Shown here piece after piece: positions 42,992 to 50,822 of a DNA stretch of 64,000 bases; the first letter of the stretch is position 1, and each line of letters starts with the position of its first letter. A program made the translations under genes and the position numbers. This stretch comes from Pseudomonas fluorescens (GTDB lineage: Bacteria > Pseudomonadota > Alphaproteobacteria > UBA2136 > UBA6156), in assembly GCA_003241595.1 (NCBI GenBank), contig QFOU01000001.1, forward strand, positions 1 through 64,000, in the 5' to 3' direction. Below the pieces are notes generated by a model, which worked only from the letters and a program-made list of their open reading frames with translations, did no database searches and was not told the DNA's origin.

Positions 42992-43498
42992 TTAGCGAGA
43001 AGCCTTGGTGAGAAGGAAAATTTCTTTCTCGATCTTCTGCTTGATCCATTCGTTTTTCAGAGCCTGGAGCTTGGCCGGTACGCAGACGATTTCCAGCGTA
43101 GGGATTTCCTCGTGCTTAGGGTACTTTATCCTCGCTGCGGAGCGATTATAAGTCTCGTAGGCCTTTTGCCATTCTCTGGACTTTTCCTTGCCATCATTCG
43201 GGTAGCGCCCCTCTTTGCGAAGGAGCGCATCGGCCGCCTTGAACTCGATCCAAGTGGTATAGTCTCGACAACTGGTTTGCGTGGCCGGTGCCCCAAAGGC
43301 GGTGTCGAGTTCGCGCGTGCGGCATTCGGTATAGGCGGTTTTCGAGACTTCCAAGAATGCATAGAGGCATTCCAGATCGTTCAGATTGCCGACAGCAATC
43401 GTGAGGGTGACTGTGTAGTCTTTAGCGGTGGGTTCGGCCTGCGCCGATGCGACCATCAGGGAGAGGAGAGTTGCGGCTGCGATGAGAAGCTTGTTCAT
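42992..43498 (-). CDS. Exported protein of 168 residues, unknown function
   Basis: The product starts MNKLLIAAATLLSLMVASAQA, a signal peptide cleaved before EPTAKD. The mature protein is polar, with four Cys, and a charged helical C-terminus (KNEWIKQKIEKEIFLL). SD TTGGAG is 8 bases upstream. The leader contains a GGCTCCA-CAGA-TGGAGCC hairpin followed by a CGCTTTTT run, which resembles an attenuator terminator located before the SD. Its promoter matches that of the neighbour gene. Not recognised. Confidence 0.7.
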   Translation of the reverse strand: MNKLLIAAATLLSLMVASAQAEPTAKDYTVTLTIAVGNLNDLECLYAFLEVSKTAYTECRTRELDTAFGAPATQTSCRDYTTWIEFKAADALLRKEGRYPNDGKEKSREWQKAYETYNRSAARIKYPKHEEIPTLEIVCVPAKLQALKNEWIKQKIEKEIFLLTKASR

Positions 43499-43576
43499 GG
43501 TATTTCTCCAAAAAGCGGGCTCCATCTGTGGAGCCTTGGTTGACTCCACCGCGTAAAAACGGTTCGAATTGAAAAA

Positions 43577-43604
43577 AGTATGGGGCTGGTGGGCGGATTT
43601 GCAA
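43577..43604 (-). promoter_or_regulatory. Predicted promoter of the exported protein gene (copy B)
   Basis: On the minus strand: -35 TTGCAA (43604-43599), 16-base spacer, -10 CATACT (43582-43577). It is nearly the same sequence as copy A. Confidence 0.6.
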
Positions 43605-43644
43605 GGTGGTAGGGTGCGGCGGTAACAAGAGGTGATTCTCCCCC

Positions 43645-45264
43645 ATGGCGATTTTGAAGAATTCGGTGATTGTGGCGTTTTGGACGGCGGCGAGCCGCGG
43701 GTTGGGATTTGCGCGGGATTTATTGATCGCCAACAAGCTGGGGGCCGGAACGGCGGCGGATGCCTTCTTCATTGCGCTGATGTTGCCGAACCTGTTGCGG
43801 CGGTTGTTTGGAGAAGGGGCCTTCAATGTGGCCTTCGTGCCGCTGCTGGCAAGGCACAAGGCCAAGAGCCGTGAAGATGCGCTGGCGTTTGCCAGTGCCA
43901 CGTTGAGCTGGTTGCTGCCTGTGGTGAGTGTGGTGACGGTGCTGGGTGTCATTTTCATGCCGGTGCTCGTGACGGTTCTGGCGAGCGGGTGGGTGAACCA
44001 GCCGGAGAAGTTCGATCTGGCGGTGGAGTTGGGGCGGATCACGTTCCCGTATCTGGGTTTGATTACGCTGGCGGCGTTTTTGGGGGCGGTGTGCAATACC
44101 TTCGGTCAATTCGCAGCCTACGCGATGGTGCCCGCCTTGCTGAACCTGAGCATCTTGTTGTGTCTGTTCGCGCTGCCCAACGGCGGGATGCGTCCGGAAG
44201 AGGCGGCCGCATGGGCGATTCCGCTGGGGGGTGTGGGGCAGGCCATTTACATGCTGTGGGCCGTGAAGAAGATGGGCCTGAAGCTGACCCTGACATGGCT
44301 ACCGAAACACGTTGACCTGAAGAAGGTACTGACCCGCATGGGGCCTGCAGCGGTGGGTGTGGGCGTGCTTCAGTTGAGCCTGATCATTGATAATACCGCC
44401 GCGAGTTACCTCGGCGATGGTACCATCGCCTACCTGCAATACGCCAACCGCTTTTACCAGTTGCCGCTGGCGTTGATCGGGATTGCAGTGGCGACGGTGC
44501 TGCTGCCGCATCTTTCCGTATTGCTGGGTGAAGGCAACAAGGACGCCGCGACCCGCAGCTTTACCAATGCCATGGCGGGATGCCTGGCGCTGGCGTTGGG
44601 AAGTTGTGTGGGGTTGTTCCTGTTGGCGCCCGAGATGATGTTGGCGTTGCTGAAACACGGTGAAATGAGCAGTTTTGCCGCGCAGGCGATTGCGTGGACG
44701 ATGATGGGGTATGTCATTGGATTGCCCGCGTACATTGTAACCAAGGTGACCGCACCGGCATTCTTTGCGGCGGAAGATCCGGTGAGTCCGGTCAAGGCGG
44801 GGGCCTATGCGCTGCTGGTGAATGGAGCGATCAATGTGGTGATGGTACTGGTGTGGCAAGCCGGGTATTTGCAGGATACGGCGTTCATCGGGATTGCGAT
44901 CGCTACCGCCATTGGCGGCTATGTGAATGCCGCCCTGCAATGGCACTGGTTGAACAAAAAAGGCGTGATGGCGGTCGACGTGCCCGCCTTGCGCAACAAG
45001 GTGGGCAAGATGCTGGCGGTAAGTGGCGCCATGGGTGCCGTGCTGTTGCTGGCCAAATTCGCCATCCCCTTCCCCGACAGTTCGCACTTCATCCTGCGTC
45101 TGATCTGGCTGGTGGCGGTGATGGGCCTGGGTGGCGTGGTGTTCGTGGCTGGTATCGAGTATTCCGGCCTGCTGAATCTGCGCACGGTCGTGAAAGACAT
45201 GCGCAACCGCCGCAAAATGAAGGTGACCGGCAAGGAAACCGTGGATATGCGCGGAGATATGTAA
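43645..45264 (+). CDS. murJ: Lipid II flippase MurJ
   Basis: The 539-residue protein of the MVF family has about 14 membrane helices. The N-terminal signature SRGLGFARDLLIANKLGAGT and the following AFFIALMLPNLLRRLFGEGA are diagnostic for MurJ, which flips the peptidoglycan precursor lipid II to the periplasm. Length and full helix set are normal. The ATG at 43645 has GAGGTG 11 bases upstream. A TAGGGT hexamer at 43611 may be its -10. Terminator follows; monocistronic. Confidence 0.96.
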   Translation: MAILKNSVIVAFWTAASRGLGFARDLLIANKLGAGTAADAFFIALMLPNLLRRLFGEGAFNVAFVPLLARHKAKSREDALAFASATLSWLLPVVSVVTVLGVIFMPVLVTVLASGWVNQPEKFDLAVELGRITFPYLGLITLAAFLGAVCNTFGQFAAYAMVPALLNLSILLCLFALPNGGMRPEEAAAWAIPLGGVGQAIYMLWAVKKMGLKLTLTWLPKHVDLKKVLTRMGPAAVGVGVLQLSLIIDNTAASYLGDGTIAYLQYANRFYQLPLALIGIAVATVLLPHLSVLLGEGNKDAATRSFTNAMAGCLALALGSCVGLFLLAPEMMLALLKHGEMSSFAAQAIAWTMMGYVIGLPAYIVTKVTAPAFFAAEDPVSPVKAGAYALLVNGAINVVMVLVWQAGYLQDTAFIGIAIATAIGGYVNAALQWHWLNKKGVMAVDVPALRNKVGKMLAVSGAMGAVLLLAKFAIPFPDSSHFILRLIWLVAVMGLGGVVFVAGIEYSGLLNLRTVVKDMRNRRKMKVTGKETVDMRGDM

Positions 45265-45269
45265 CAGTG

Positions 45270-45298
45270 AAAAGAGCACCGGACGGGTGCTCTTTTTT
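45270..45298 (+). terminator. Bidirectional terminator between murJ and SURF1
   Basis: AAAAGAGCACC / GGTGCTCTTTT stem with a GGACG loop and a T run, between convergent genes. Confidence 0.9.
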
Positions 45299-45302
45299 TG
45301 GG

Positions 45303-45947
45303 TTATTTGCGGCGGAGGCGGAGCAGGCAGAGGATGGGGAAGGCAATAGCCATACCGAGCCATTGGAGGGCGTAGGAGAGGTGTTTGGTGGGCGCTGGGA
45401 GCGGTGGCGGGACGGCCGTGAGTTCCGGTGACGTGGCGGTGCGGGTGATGAGGTAGACGGGTTGGGTGTCGCTGATGATGAGCGCGGGGTTGAGATAGGC
45501 GAGCAGGCGCGGGTGGGTGGTGACATCCGGCCCCTGAAGCCAGCCCTTACGTTGCGGGAAGGGTTGGAGGTAGCCGGTGAGGGTGGCGGAGGTTTCGGTG
45601 GGTTTGAAGCTGGCGAAATCTGGCCCTTGGTTGGGTTTGAAGCGGGGGTGGGTGAAGCCGCGATCGACAATGATCGTACCACTGGCGGTACGCAGCGGGG
45701 TGAGGATGCGCCAACCGAGGTCGGACTCCGGATTGAGCGGATTGGGCTGGTTGGTGAGGGCATAGGTATGAGCGGGCAACCACTCGCCGGTGAGCGCCAC
45801 GGGTAGGCGGGCGGCGACCTCGGCCTGCAAGGCCAGGCGCTGGTGGTAACGGTTCCATTGCCAGTGGGCGAGGCTGAGCAATCCGGCTTCGACCGCGAGG
45901 GCGAGGACACTTAAAAAAAATATCGTCGGAACGTAAGGAATTTTCAT
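45303..45947 (-). CDS. SURF1 family protein (cytochrome c oxidase assembly)
   Basis: The 214-residue protein has an N-terminal membrane helix (about residues 9-27) followed by the SURF1 signature in LAHWQWNRYHQRLAL, a central domain with LGWRILTPLRTASGTIIVDRG, and a C-terminal helix (LQWLGMAIAFPILCLLRL). SURF1/Shy1 helps insert heme into cytochrome oxidase subunit I. It is the second cox-related gene in the window but 25 kb from coxB, so the cox genes are dispersed here. A TTGCCA -35 is found 17 bases before a poor -10, 6 bases before the ATG. Confidence 0.9.
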   Translation of the reverse strand: MKIPYVPTIFFLSVLALAVEAGLLSLAHWQWNRYHQRLALQAEVAARLPVALTGEWLPAHTYALTNQPNPLNPESDLGWRILTPLRTASGTIIVDRGFTHPRFKPNQGPDFASFKPTETSATLTGYLQPFPQRKGWLQGPDVTTHPRLLAYLNPALIISDTQPVYLITRTATSPELTAVPPPLPAPTKHLSYALQWLGMAIAFPILCLLRLRRK

Positions 45948-45953
45948 GCCTTA

Positions 45954-45982
45954 ACATTGCGTGTTGGCGCACAGAATGGCAA
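45954..45982 (-). promoter_or_regulatory. Possible leaderless promoter of SURF1
   Basis: On the minus strand: -35 TTGCCA (45982-45977), 17-base spacer, weak -10 CAATGT (45959-45954), 6 bases to the ATG. A TAAGG could alternatively act as a very close SD. Confidence 0.35.
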
Positions 45983-46013
45983 GCTGCCAAACGAAACGAC
46001 GACAAGGGTATTT

Positions 46014-47120
46014 ATGGGCCTCACCAAACAACAACAAATGGCGATTTTCCTCACGGTTCTGATAGTGGGTGGCGTGTTGTTGTTTCTGGATTCGGTCAGC
46101 GGCATGCTGTTGCCGTTTGCGGTCGGGATTGTTCTGGCCTACCTGCTGAACCCGTTAGTGAGCCGTTTGCACCAATACCGCGTACCGCGTGCGCTGGGCA
46201 GCGCCCTGCTGGTGGCAGCGGCCATCAGCCTGCTGGGTATGGGTTTGATTTTGGGCGTGCCGTTGCTGATTGAACAACTGGCGAGCTTCCTTCAGCGTTT
46301 GCCGGTGTATTTGATGACGTTGCAGCACTTTGTAATTCCTAACAAGTTGGGCAATCTGAGTGGGTTGTTTGATGTGAAATTGACGGCGGAGAACCTGTTG
46401 CGTCCGCTGGGGATGATCGGGGCCAAGGGGGCCGAGTGGACCGTGCAGGCCATGCAGAGCGCACTGAACGGTGTGGCGTGGCTGGTGAACGTGACGCTGC
46501 TTATCGTGATGACGCCGGTGGTGGCGTTCTATTTCCTTATTGATTGGCCGCATATCAGCCAATCCGCCTTCATGCAGTTGCCCAAGCGTTGGCGTAAGAA
46601 CGCACAGACCATTGCACAGGACATTGATGTCAAACTCGCGGCCTATCTGCGCGGGACGATGGCGGTGTGTGTTTCGCTGGGTGCCTTTTATGCCGTGGCC
46701 ATTTCCGGCATGGGCTGGATGGCGACGTTGCTGGCAGGGCGTCCGGTCGATACCCTTGAAATGGGATGGGCCATCGGTTTGATCACCGGAATTTTGACCT
46801 TCCTGCCCGTGATCGGCGGCACCATAGGTGTGGCGCTGATGTTTGGTGTGGCGTTGATCCAGTACCAGCTCCAGATGTGGGAGCCCTACGTTCTGCTGGG
46901 CGTGATCTATATGGTCGGGCAGTTCCTTGAGGGTTACGTGTTCACCCCGATGCTGGTGGGCAACCGTGTGGGTCTGCATCCGCTGTGGGTGATGTTTGCC
47001 CTGCTGGCCGGTGCAACACTGGGCGGTATCCTCGGTATGATGTTGGCCATCCCTACCGCCGTGGTGATGAGCGTGATCCTGCCGCGCGTATTGGCGCAGT
47101 GGCGCTCGTCCATCGACTAG
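46014..47120 (+). CDS. AI-2E/PerM-family membrane transporter
   Basis: The product of about 368 residues has eight membrane helices of the AI-2E permease (PerM, YdiK) superfamily. Motifs are LLPFAVGIVLAYLLNPLV near the N-terminus, VKLAAYLRGTMAVCVSLGAF and the C-terminal GNRVGLHPLWVMFALLAGA, the family's most conserved segment. The substrate is not predictable (autoinducer-2, sodium/proton or other roles have been described in the family). The ATG at 46014 with SD AAGGG is preferred to an upstream frame extension to 45957. It is in the usual orientation ahead of a small hypothetical gene, which in many alphaproteobacteria is followed by DnaA-related genes (from memory). Confidence 0.88.
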   Translation: MGLTKQQQMAIFLTVLIVGGVLLFLDSVSGMLLPFAVGIVLAYLLNPLVSRLHQYRVPRALGSALLVAAAISLLGMGLILGVPLLIEQLASFLQRLPVYLMTLQHFVIPNKLGNLSGLFDVKLTAENLLRPLGMIGAKGAEWTVQAMQSALNGVAWLVNVTLLIVMTPVVAFYFLIDWPHISQSAFMQLPKRWRKNAQTIAQDIDVKLAAYLRGTMAVCVSLGAFYAVAISGMGWMATLLAGRPVDTLEMGWAIGLITGILTFLPVIGGTIGVALMFGVALIQYQLQMWEPYVLLGVIYMVGQFLEGYVFTPMLVGNRVGLHPLWVMFALLAGATLGGILGMMLAIPTAVVMSVILPRVLAQWRSSID

Positions 47121-47215
47121 TTTGCACCACGTAGCGGGTGCTTTTGCAGGCAAGGTAGTTGCTGTGAGAGTGTGAAGTGCTATGCTGGCCTCAAGATAAG
47201 AGGGAGGCGACGGCC

Positions 47216-47821
47216 ATGACCACGACCTATTTGGGATTTTTGATGAACCGCACCACGCGTGAAGAGTTTGTGGCGCCTGTGAATGCCACCAGCGTGGACA
47301 TGGCCCGTATGGAGTTGTTTGCGGTTTATCCCGACGCCCACTACGCCCTGTTGACCGTGTACACCAAGACCGAGATCGAGCATGTACTGGCGGGTGTTGA
47401 GCGCTGGCCCGGCTTGCCGAGCAAGATCCAGGAACCCGTGGAAGTAAAAAGCGCGCCCGTGCGGATTTCCACCGGTGGCCTGCCGCCCCTGCCCGGCCAA
47501 GTGACGGCGACTGTGCAGAAGGTGGATGCGACCACCGACACCACCGGTATGCCCGGTTGGATGAAGAGTTTTGTGCAACAACAGGAAGCCGCCACCAAGA
47601 GTGCGGCCAAAGTGGCTGCTAAACCGGCTGCCGTACAGCCGATGGAAGCCGCGATCTTCCAGCCCAAGTCTTCGATGCCGCCGGCCAGTTTGATCGAGCG
47701 CCTGAAGGCCGCCAAGGGTGAGACCATGGCGCGTCCGAGTGTGAGTGCGCCTGCGTTTGCACCTCAAGCGCCTACGGCCAAGGGCAGTGTCATTGATATT
47801 CTCAAGGGCATGAAGAAATAG
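47216..47821 (+). CDS. Cytoplasmic protein with Ala/Pro-rich linker, unknown function
   Basis: The product of about 201 residues starts at MTTTYLGFLMNRTTREEF (SD GGGAGG, 8 bases upstream). The first 70 residues look like a small alpha/beta domain. The rest is a Pro/Ala/Lys-rich linker with two short helices, SLIERLKAAKG and, at the C-terminus, GSVIDILKGMKK, which could be peptide-type interaction motifs. Terminator follows. Not recognised. Confidence 0.65.
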   Translation: MTTTYLGFLMNRTTREEFVAPVNATSVDMARMELFAVYPDAHYALLTVYTKTEIEHVLAGVERWPGLPSKIQEPVEVKSAPVRISTGGLPPLPGQVTATVQKVDATTDTTGMPGWMKSFVQQQEAATKSAAKVAAKPAAVQPMEAAIFQPKSSMPPASLIERLKAAKGETMARPSVSAPAFAPQAPTAKGSVIDILKGMKK

Positions 47822-47835
47822 TCTTCTGCCAAGAC

Positions 47836-47861
47836 AAAACCCGCCGGTGGGCGGGTTTTTC
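47836..47861 (+). terminator. Intrinsic terminator between the 201-residue gene and the NADAR gene
   Basis: AAAACCCGCC / GGCGGGTTTT stem, GGTG loop, T run; convergent genes on either side. Confidence 0.88.
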
Positions 47862-47862
47862 T

Positions 47863-48333
47863 TTAGTTAAGTTCGGCGCGGAGTTTCATCCAGAGTTTGC
47901 CCATCTGGTTTTGGCCGCTGCCATCGGTGCCGGTACCCCAGTAGGGGTCAGTAGCAATTTCTTTCAGAAGGCTGCGGTTGCCGGTGAGTTTGAGGATCTC
48001 AAGCACGTGCGGGTGTTGGGCGAGTTTGGCGCGGAAGAGCTCTTCCATCACGGCGTCTTTATCGAAGCTTGGGTTAAGTACCCCTTCCCGCTTTTTGAAG
48101 ATGTGCGAGATGTGGAGACATTCCATGGGGCTTTTGGCGGCCTTGACCGCATCCTTCTCGGGACCCGGATTGTAACGCGCCCAGTGGTAGGCGTGCTCGA
48201 CGGTGGCAAAGGATTCACCCCAGATCTCAATCTGGTGCGCGGAGAATGGTGAGAGGTAATGCCAGATATGCTCGATGAAATTAATCGGGCGGTCGTCGAC
48301 CATAGGGATGGGTGGGAGCTCGGAGAGGTTCAT
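47863..48333 (-). CDS. NADAR (YbiA/DUF1768) family protein
   Basis: The 156-residue protein has the NADAR fold. Motifs are INFIEHIWHYLSPFS, the SFATVEHAYHWARYNPG helix, FDKDAVMEELFRAKLAQHPH, and the WGTGTDGSGQNQMGKLWMKL end that closes the active site. Family members act as N-glycosidases on riboflavin-pathway intermediates or ADP-ribosyl-type substrates; the precise substrate cannot be told. It begins 14 bases after recF on the same strand. There is no SD; a TAGAAT hexamer 6 bases before the ATG suggests an internal, leaderless promoter. Confidence 0.9.
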   Translation of the reverse strand: MNLSELPPIPMVDDRPINFIEHIWHYLSPFSAHQIEIWGESFATVEHAYHWARYNPGPEKDAVKAAKSPMECLHISHIFKKREGVLNPSFDKDAVMEELFRAKLAQHPHVLEILKLTGNRSLLKEIATDPYWGTGTDGSGQNQMGKLWMKLRAELN

Positions 48334-48347
48334 ATTGGTATTCTAAC

Positions 48348-49439
48348 TTATTCCTGAGCGGCGTCTATGTGGCCATCCTTCATCTGCACGATATGGAGGC
48401 CGGGAAGTGGGGTGACGGGAACATCGGTATCGGTGAGCCAGATCTGGCAGCCGGAGGCGAGCAGGGTTTCGATGAGAAGCGCGCGGCGGGGGGCGTCGAG
48501 GTGCGCGGAGAACTCGTCGATCAGAACTAATGGGGGACGTTTTTGGGCTTCGGTGAGCAGTTTGACGTGCCCCACAAGCCAATGGATGAGGCCGCGCTTG
48601 TGCTGGCCGGAGGAGGCTTGTGAGAGGGGGATCTGCTGGCCGGATTCGAGGGTAAGGACACCGGTGAGTTCGAGTGTATTCGGGCCGGCGTGGGTGCGGC
48701 CCATGCGCGTGTCGATCTCGCGCGAGCGTTCAAACTTGCCTTTGAGGGCCATGGTGGGATTTTCCGATTCCATGATCTCCAGTGCGTTGCCGGAGAGGTC
48801 CAGCGTGAGGTTGCTGAGGTGCGGCTGGAGGCGCTGAAGGTATTCGATGCGGTGGCGGAGGACCTGCACGCCCCACTCGGCGGCGAGGCGCTCTTCGGCG
48901 TCCAGCCAATCGGAGCTATAGGCACCCCCCTGCCCGTTCTGAAGCAGTTTCAGGCGGGATTGGCGGTGTTGAGTAAAGCGGCTAACGGCATTAGCGTGGA
49001 CGGGCAGCAGCGCGGTGGTGAGGTCATCCAGCCAGCGGCGGCGGTTGGCGGGGGTGCCGGAGAAGAGGAAGTCGGTATTCGGGGTGAGCCAGACGACGCT
49101 GCCATGGCGGGCGGTGGCTTCCAGCGCTTCCTTGTGGCCGTCGATGTGGAGGAGGCGTTCCGACTTGCGGTAGACTTGGCCGAGTTCGGCACCGGTGTGG
49201 AGTCGCGCCCAGATACCCCACTCCCGACTGGAGCCATTTGGGCCTTGGCGGATCTGGGATTTACCGTCGGAGGCGAGCAGGCCGCGGGTGGGGGTGAGGA
49301 GCGAGAGGGCTTCCAGCACCGAGGTCTTGCCGCTGCCGTTGGTACCGATGAGGGCGATGAGGTGGGCGCTTTCCGGCAGCGTGAGTTTCAGACTCTCGAG
49401 ATTGCGGAAGTTGGAGAGTTTGAGTTGAGTGAGGCGCAT
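48348..49439 (-). CDS. recF: DNA replication and repair protein RecF
   Basis: The 363-residue SMC-like ATPase helps load RecA at single-strand gaps. The N-terminus MRLTQLKLSNFRNLESL and Walker A GTNGSGKTS (residues 32-40) are typical. The signature-like region QIPLSQASSGQHKRGLI and Walker B PLVLIDEFSAHLD lie near residues 280-318. It follows dnaN by 131 bases but after a terminator, so it likely has its own promoter: TATAAA 5 bases before the ATG. The dnaA-dnaN-recF order is the common bacterial one. Confidence 0.96.
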   Translation of the reverse strand: MRLTQLKLSNFRNLESLKLTLPESAHLIALIGTNGSGKTSVLEALSLLTPTRGLLASDGKSQIRQGPNGSSREWGIWARLHTGAELGQVYRKSERLLHIDGHKEALEATARHGSVVWLTPNTDFLFSGTPANRRRWLDDLTTALLPVHANAVSRFTQHRQSRLKLLQNGQGGAYSSDWLDAEERLAAEWGVQVLRHRIEYLQRLQPHLSNLTLDLSGNALEIMESENPTMALKGKFERSREIDTRMGRTHAGPNTLELTGVLTLESGQQIPLSQASSGQHKRGLIHWLVGHVKLLTEAQKRPPLVLIDEFSAHLDAPRRALLIETLLASGCQIWLTDTDVPVTPLPGLHIVQMKDGHIDAAQE

Positions 49440-49462
49440 ACGGTTTTATAGCATAGTTTGAT

Positions 49463-49488
49463 AAAAAAGGACGGCTTTGGCCGTCCTT
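49463..49488 (-). terminator. Intrinsic terminator of dnaN
   Basis: AAGGACGGC / GCCGTCCTT stem, TTTG loop. The A run on the + strand gives a U tract on the minus strand. It separates dnaN from recF. Confidence 0.85.
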
Positions 49489-49570
49489 CTTGCTCTTCCC
49501 TGTATTCTTGGCTCTTGTGGCCCTTTTGTTCGTACCGGGTGGCTGGTTCAGGCCAGCTCTTGTTCGGTTA

Positions 49571-50698
49571 TTACACGCGCATCGGCATCACGACAAAGGT
49601 CGTGGTGCTGTCGGCGGGGTCTTTCACCAGTACGGGTGAGGAAGCGTCTTTGAGGAAGAAGTGGATGTCGTCGCCGGAGATCTGGGTACCGATATCGGAC
49701 AGGTACTTGGCGTTGAAGCCGATCTCGATGGGGGTGCCGGCGTATTCGGCCTTCACTTCTTCGTTCGCGTTTTCTTGGTCCGGGTTGTTGGCGGACAAGG
49801 CCAGCGCATTCTCGATGGCATTGAAGCGGACGGAGCGGGTTTTCTCGTGACTGAGGATGCTCACGCGGTCGACGGCTTGCAGCAGGCTGCGGCGGGCGAC
49901 GGTCAGCTGGGTGGGGTTACCCTTGGGAATGACGCGGTCGTAATCGGGGTAAGTGGCATCGATCACTTTGCTGGTGAGGGTGATGTCGGTGGCTTCGGCC
50001 TGAATCTTCTTTTCCGACACCGTCAGGGTGATGTCCTTGGCTTCGTCGGCCAGCTTCTTCAGCTCGGTGACGCATTTGCGGGGCAGGATGACGGCGGGCA
50101 TGTCGGCAGCGCCTTCCGGGCAGGTCATGTCGGCCTTGGCGAGACGGTGGCCATCGGTGGCGACGGTACGCAGCAGTTTGACCTTTTCGCCTTCGACTTC
50201 CTCTTCGATCACATGGAAGTAGACACCGTTGAGGTACGCGCGGGTTTCATCGGTGGAGGCGGCGAATTGGACGCGGTCGAGCGCCTTCTTCAGCTCGGTG
50301 GCGGTGAGTTTGAAGCTCACGCCGTCTTCGACCTTGGTCATGTCGGGGAAGGCTTCGGCCCCCAGAGTGGCGAGGCTGAACTTGGCTTTGCCGGCCACGA
50401 CGGCAAGGCGGGAGCCACCATCGGTGAGTTCGAGGCTGACCATCACGCCTTCGGGAATCTTGCTGACGATCTCGAACAGCTTGAGCGCGCCGACGGTGGT
50501 GGTACCGGCCTGGTCGACAAAGGCTTCGGCAATACCTTGCACGGAGAGATCGTTATCGGTGGCGGTGGTTTCAAGGCGGTTGTTTTCCGCCTTGAGACGC
50601 ACGTTGCCAAGAATGGCAATGCTGCTACGTTTTTCGACGACCGCGGACATGTGGCGGAGGGCTTTGAAGAGAGTTTCGCGCGAGATAGAGAGTTTCAT
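49571..50698 (-). CDS. dnaN: DNA polymerase III beta subunit (sliding clamp)
   Basis: The 375-residue clamp starts MKLSISRETLFKALRHMSAVVEKR-like (motif begins at residue 1) and has the three beta-clamp domains. The C-terminal TTFVVMPMRV with the MPMR end is the clamp hallmark. It tethers polymerase III to DNA. The ATG at 50698 lies 6 bases downstream of a -10, suggesting a leaderless mRNA. It lies 124 bases downstream of dnaA and has its own terminator, so it is transcribed separately from both neighbours. Confidence 0.97.
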   Translation of the reverse strand: MKLSISRETLFKALRHMSAVVEKRSSIAILGNVRLKAENNRLETTATDNDLSVQGIAEAFVDQAGTTTVGALKLFEIVSKIPEGVMVSLELTDGGSRLAVVAGKAKFSLATLGAEAFPDMTKVEDGVSFKLTATELKKALDRVQFAASTDETRAYLNGVYFHVIEEEVEGEKVKLLRTVATDGHRLAKADMTCPEGAADMPAVILPRKCVTELKKLADEAKDITLTVSEKKIQAEATDITLTSKVIDATYPDYDRVIPKGNPTQLTVARRSLLQAVDRVSILSHEKTRSVRFNAIENALALSANNPDQENANEEVKAEYAGTPIEIGFNAKYLSDIGTQISGDDIHFFLKDASSPVLVKDPADSTTTFVVMPMRV

Positions 50699-50704
50699 GG
50701 GGGC

Positions 50705-50733
50705 AGACTAGGCCGATTTACAGGCTCCGCCAA
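50705..50733 (-). promoter_or_regulatory. Predicted dnaN promoter, leaderless
   Basis: On the minus strand: -35 TTGGCG (50733-50728), 17-base spacer, -10 TAGTCT (50710-50705), 6 bases (GCCCCC) to the ATG. No SD is present. Confidence 0.55.
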
Positions 50734-50789
50734 GCACTGTGGTTAGAATGTGTGCAGAATGTCACAGTGGGGTGAAAGGTGCAGGTCAG

Positions 50790-50813
50790 AAAAACCGCCT
50801 TGCGGCGGTTTTT
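50790..50813 (-). terminator. Intrinsic terminator of dnaA
   Basis: AAAAACCGCC / GGCGGTTTTT perfect stem, TTGC loop, 10 bases past the dnaA stop. Confidence 0.9.
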
Positions 50814-50822
50814 GGAAGGTTG

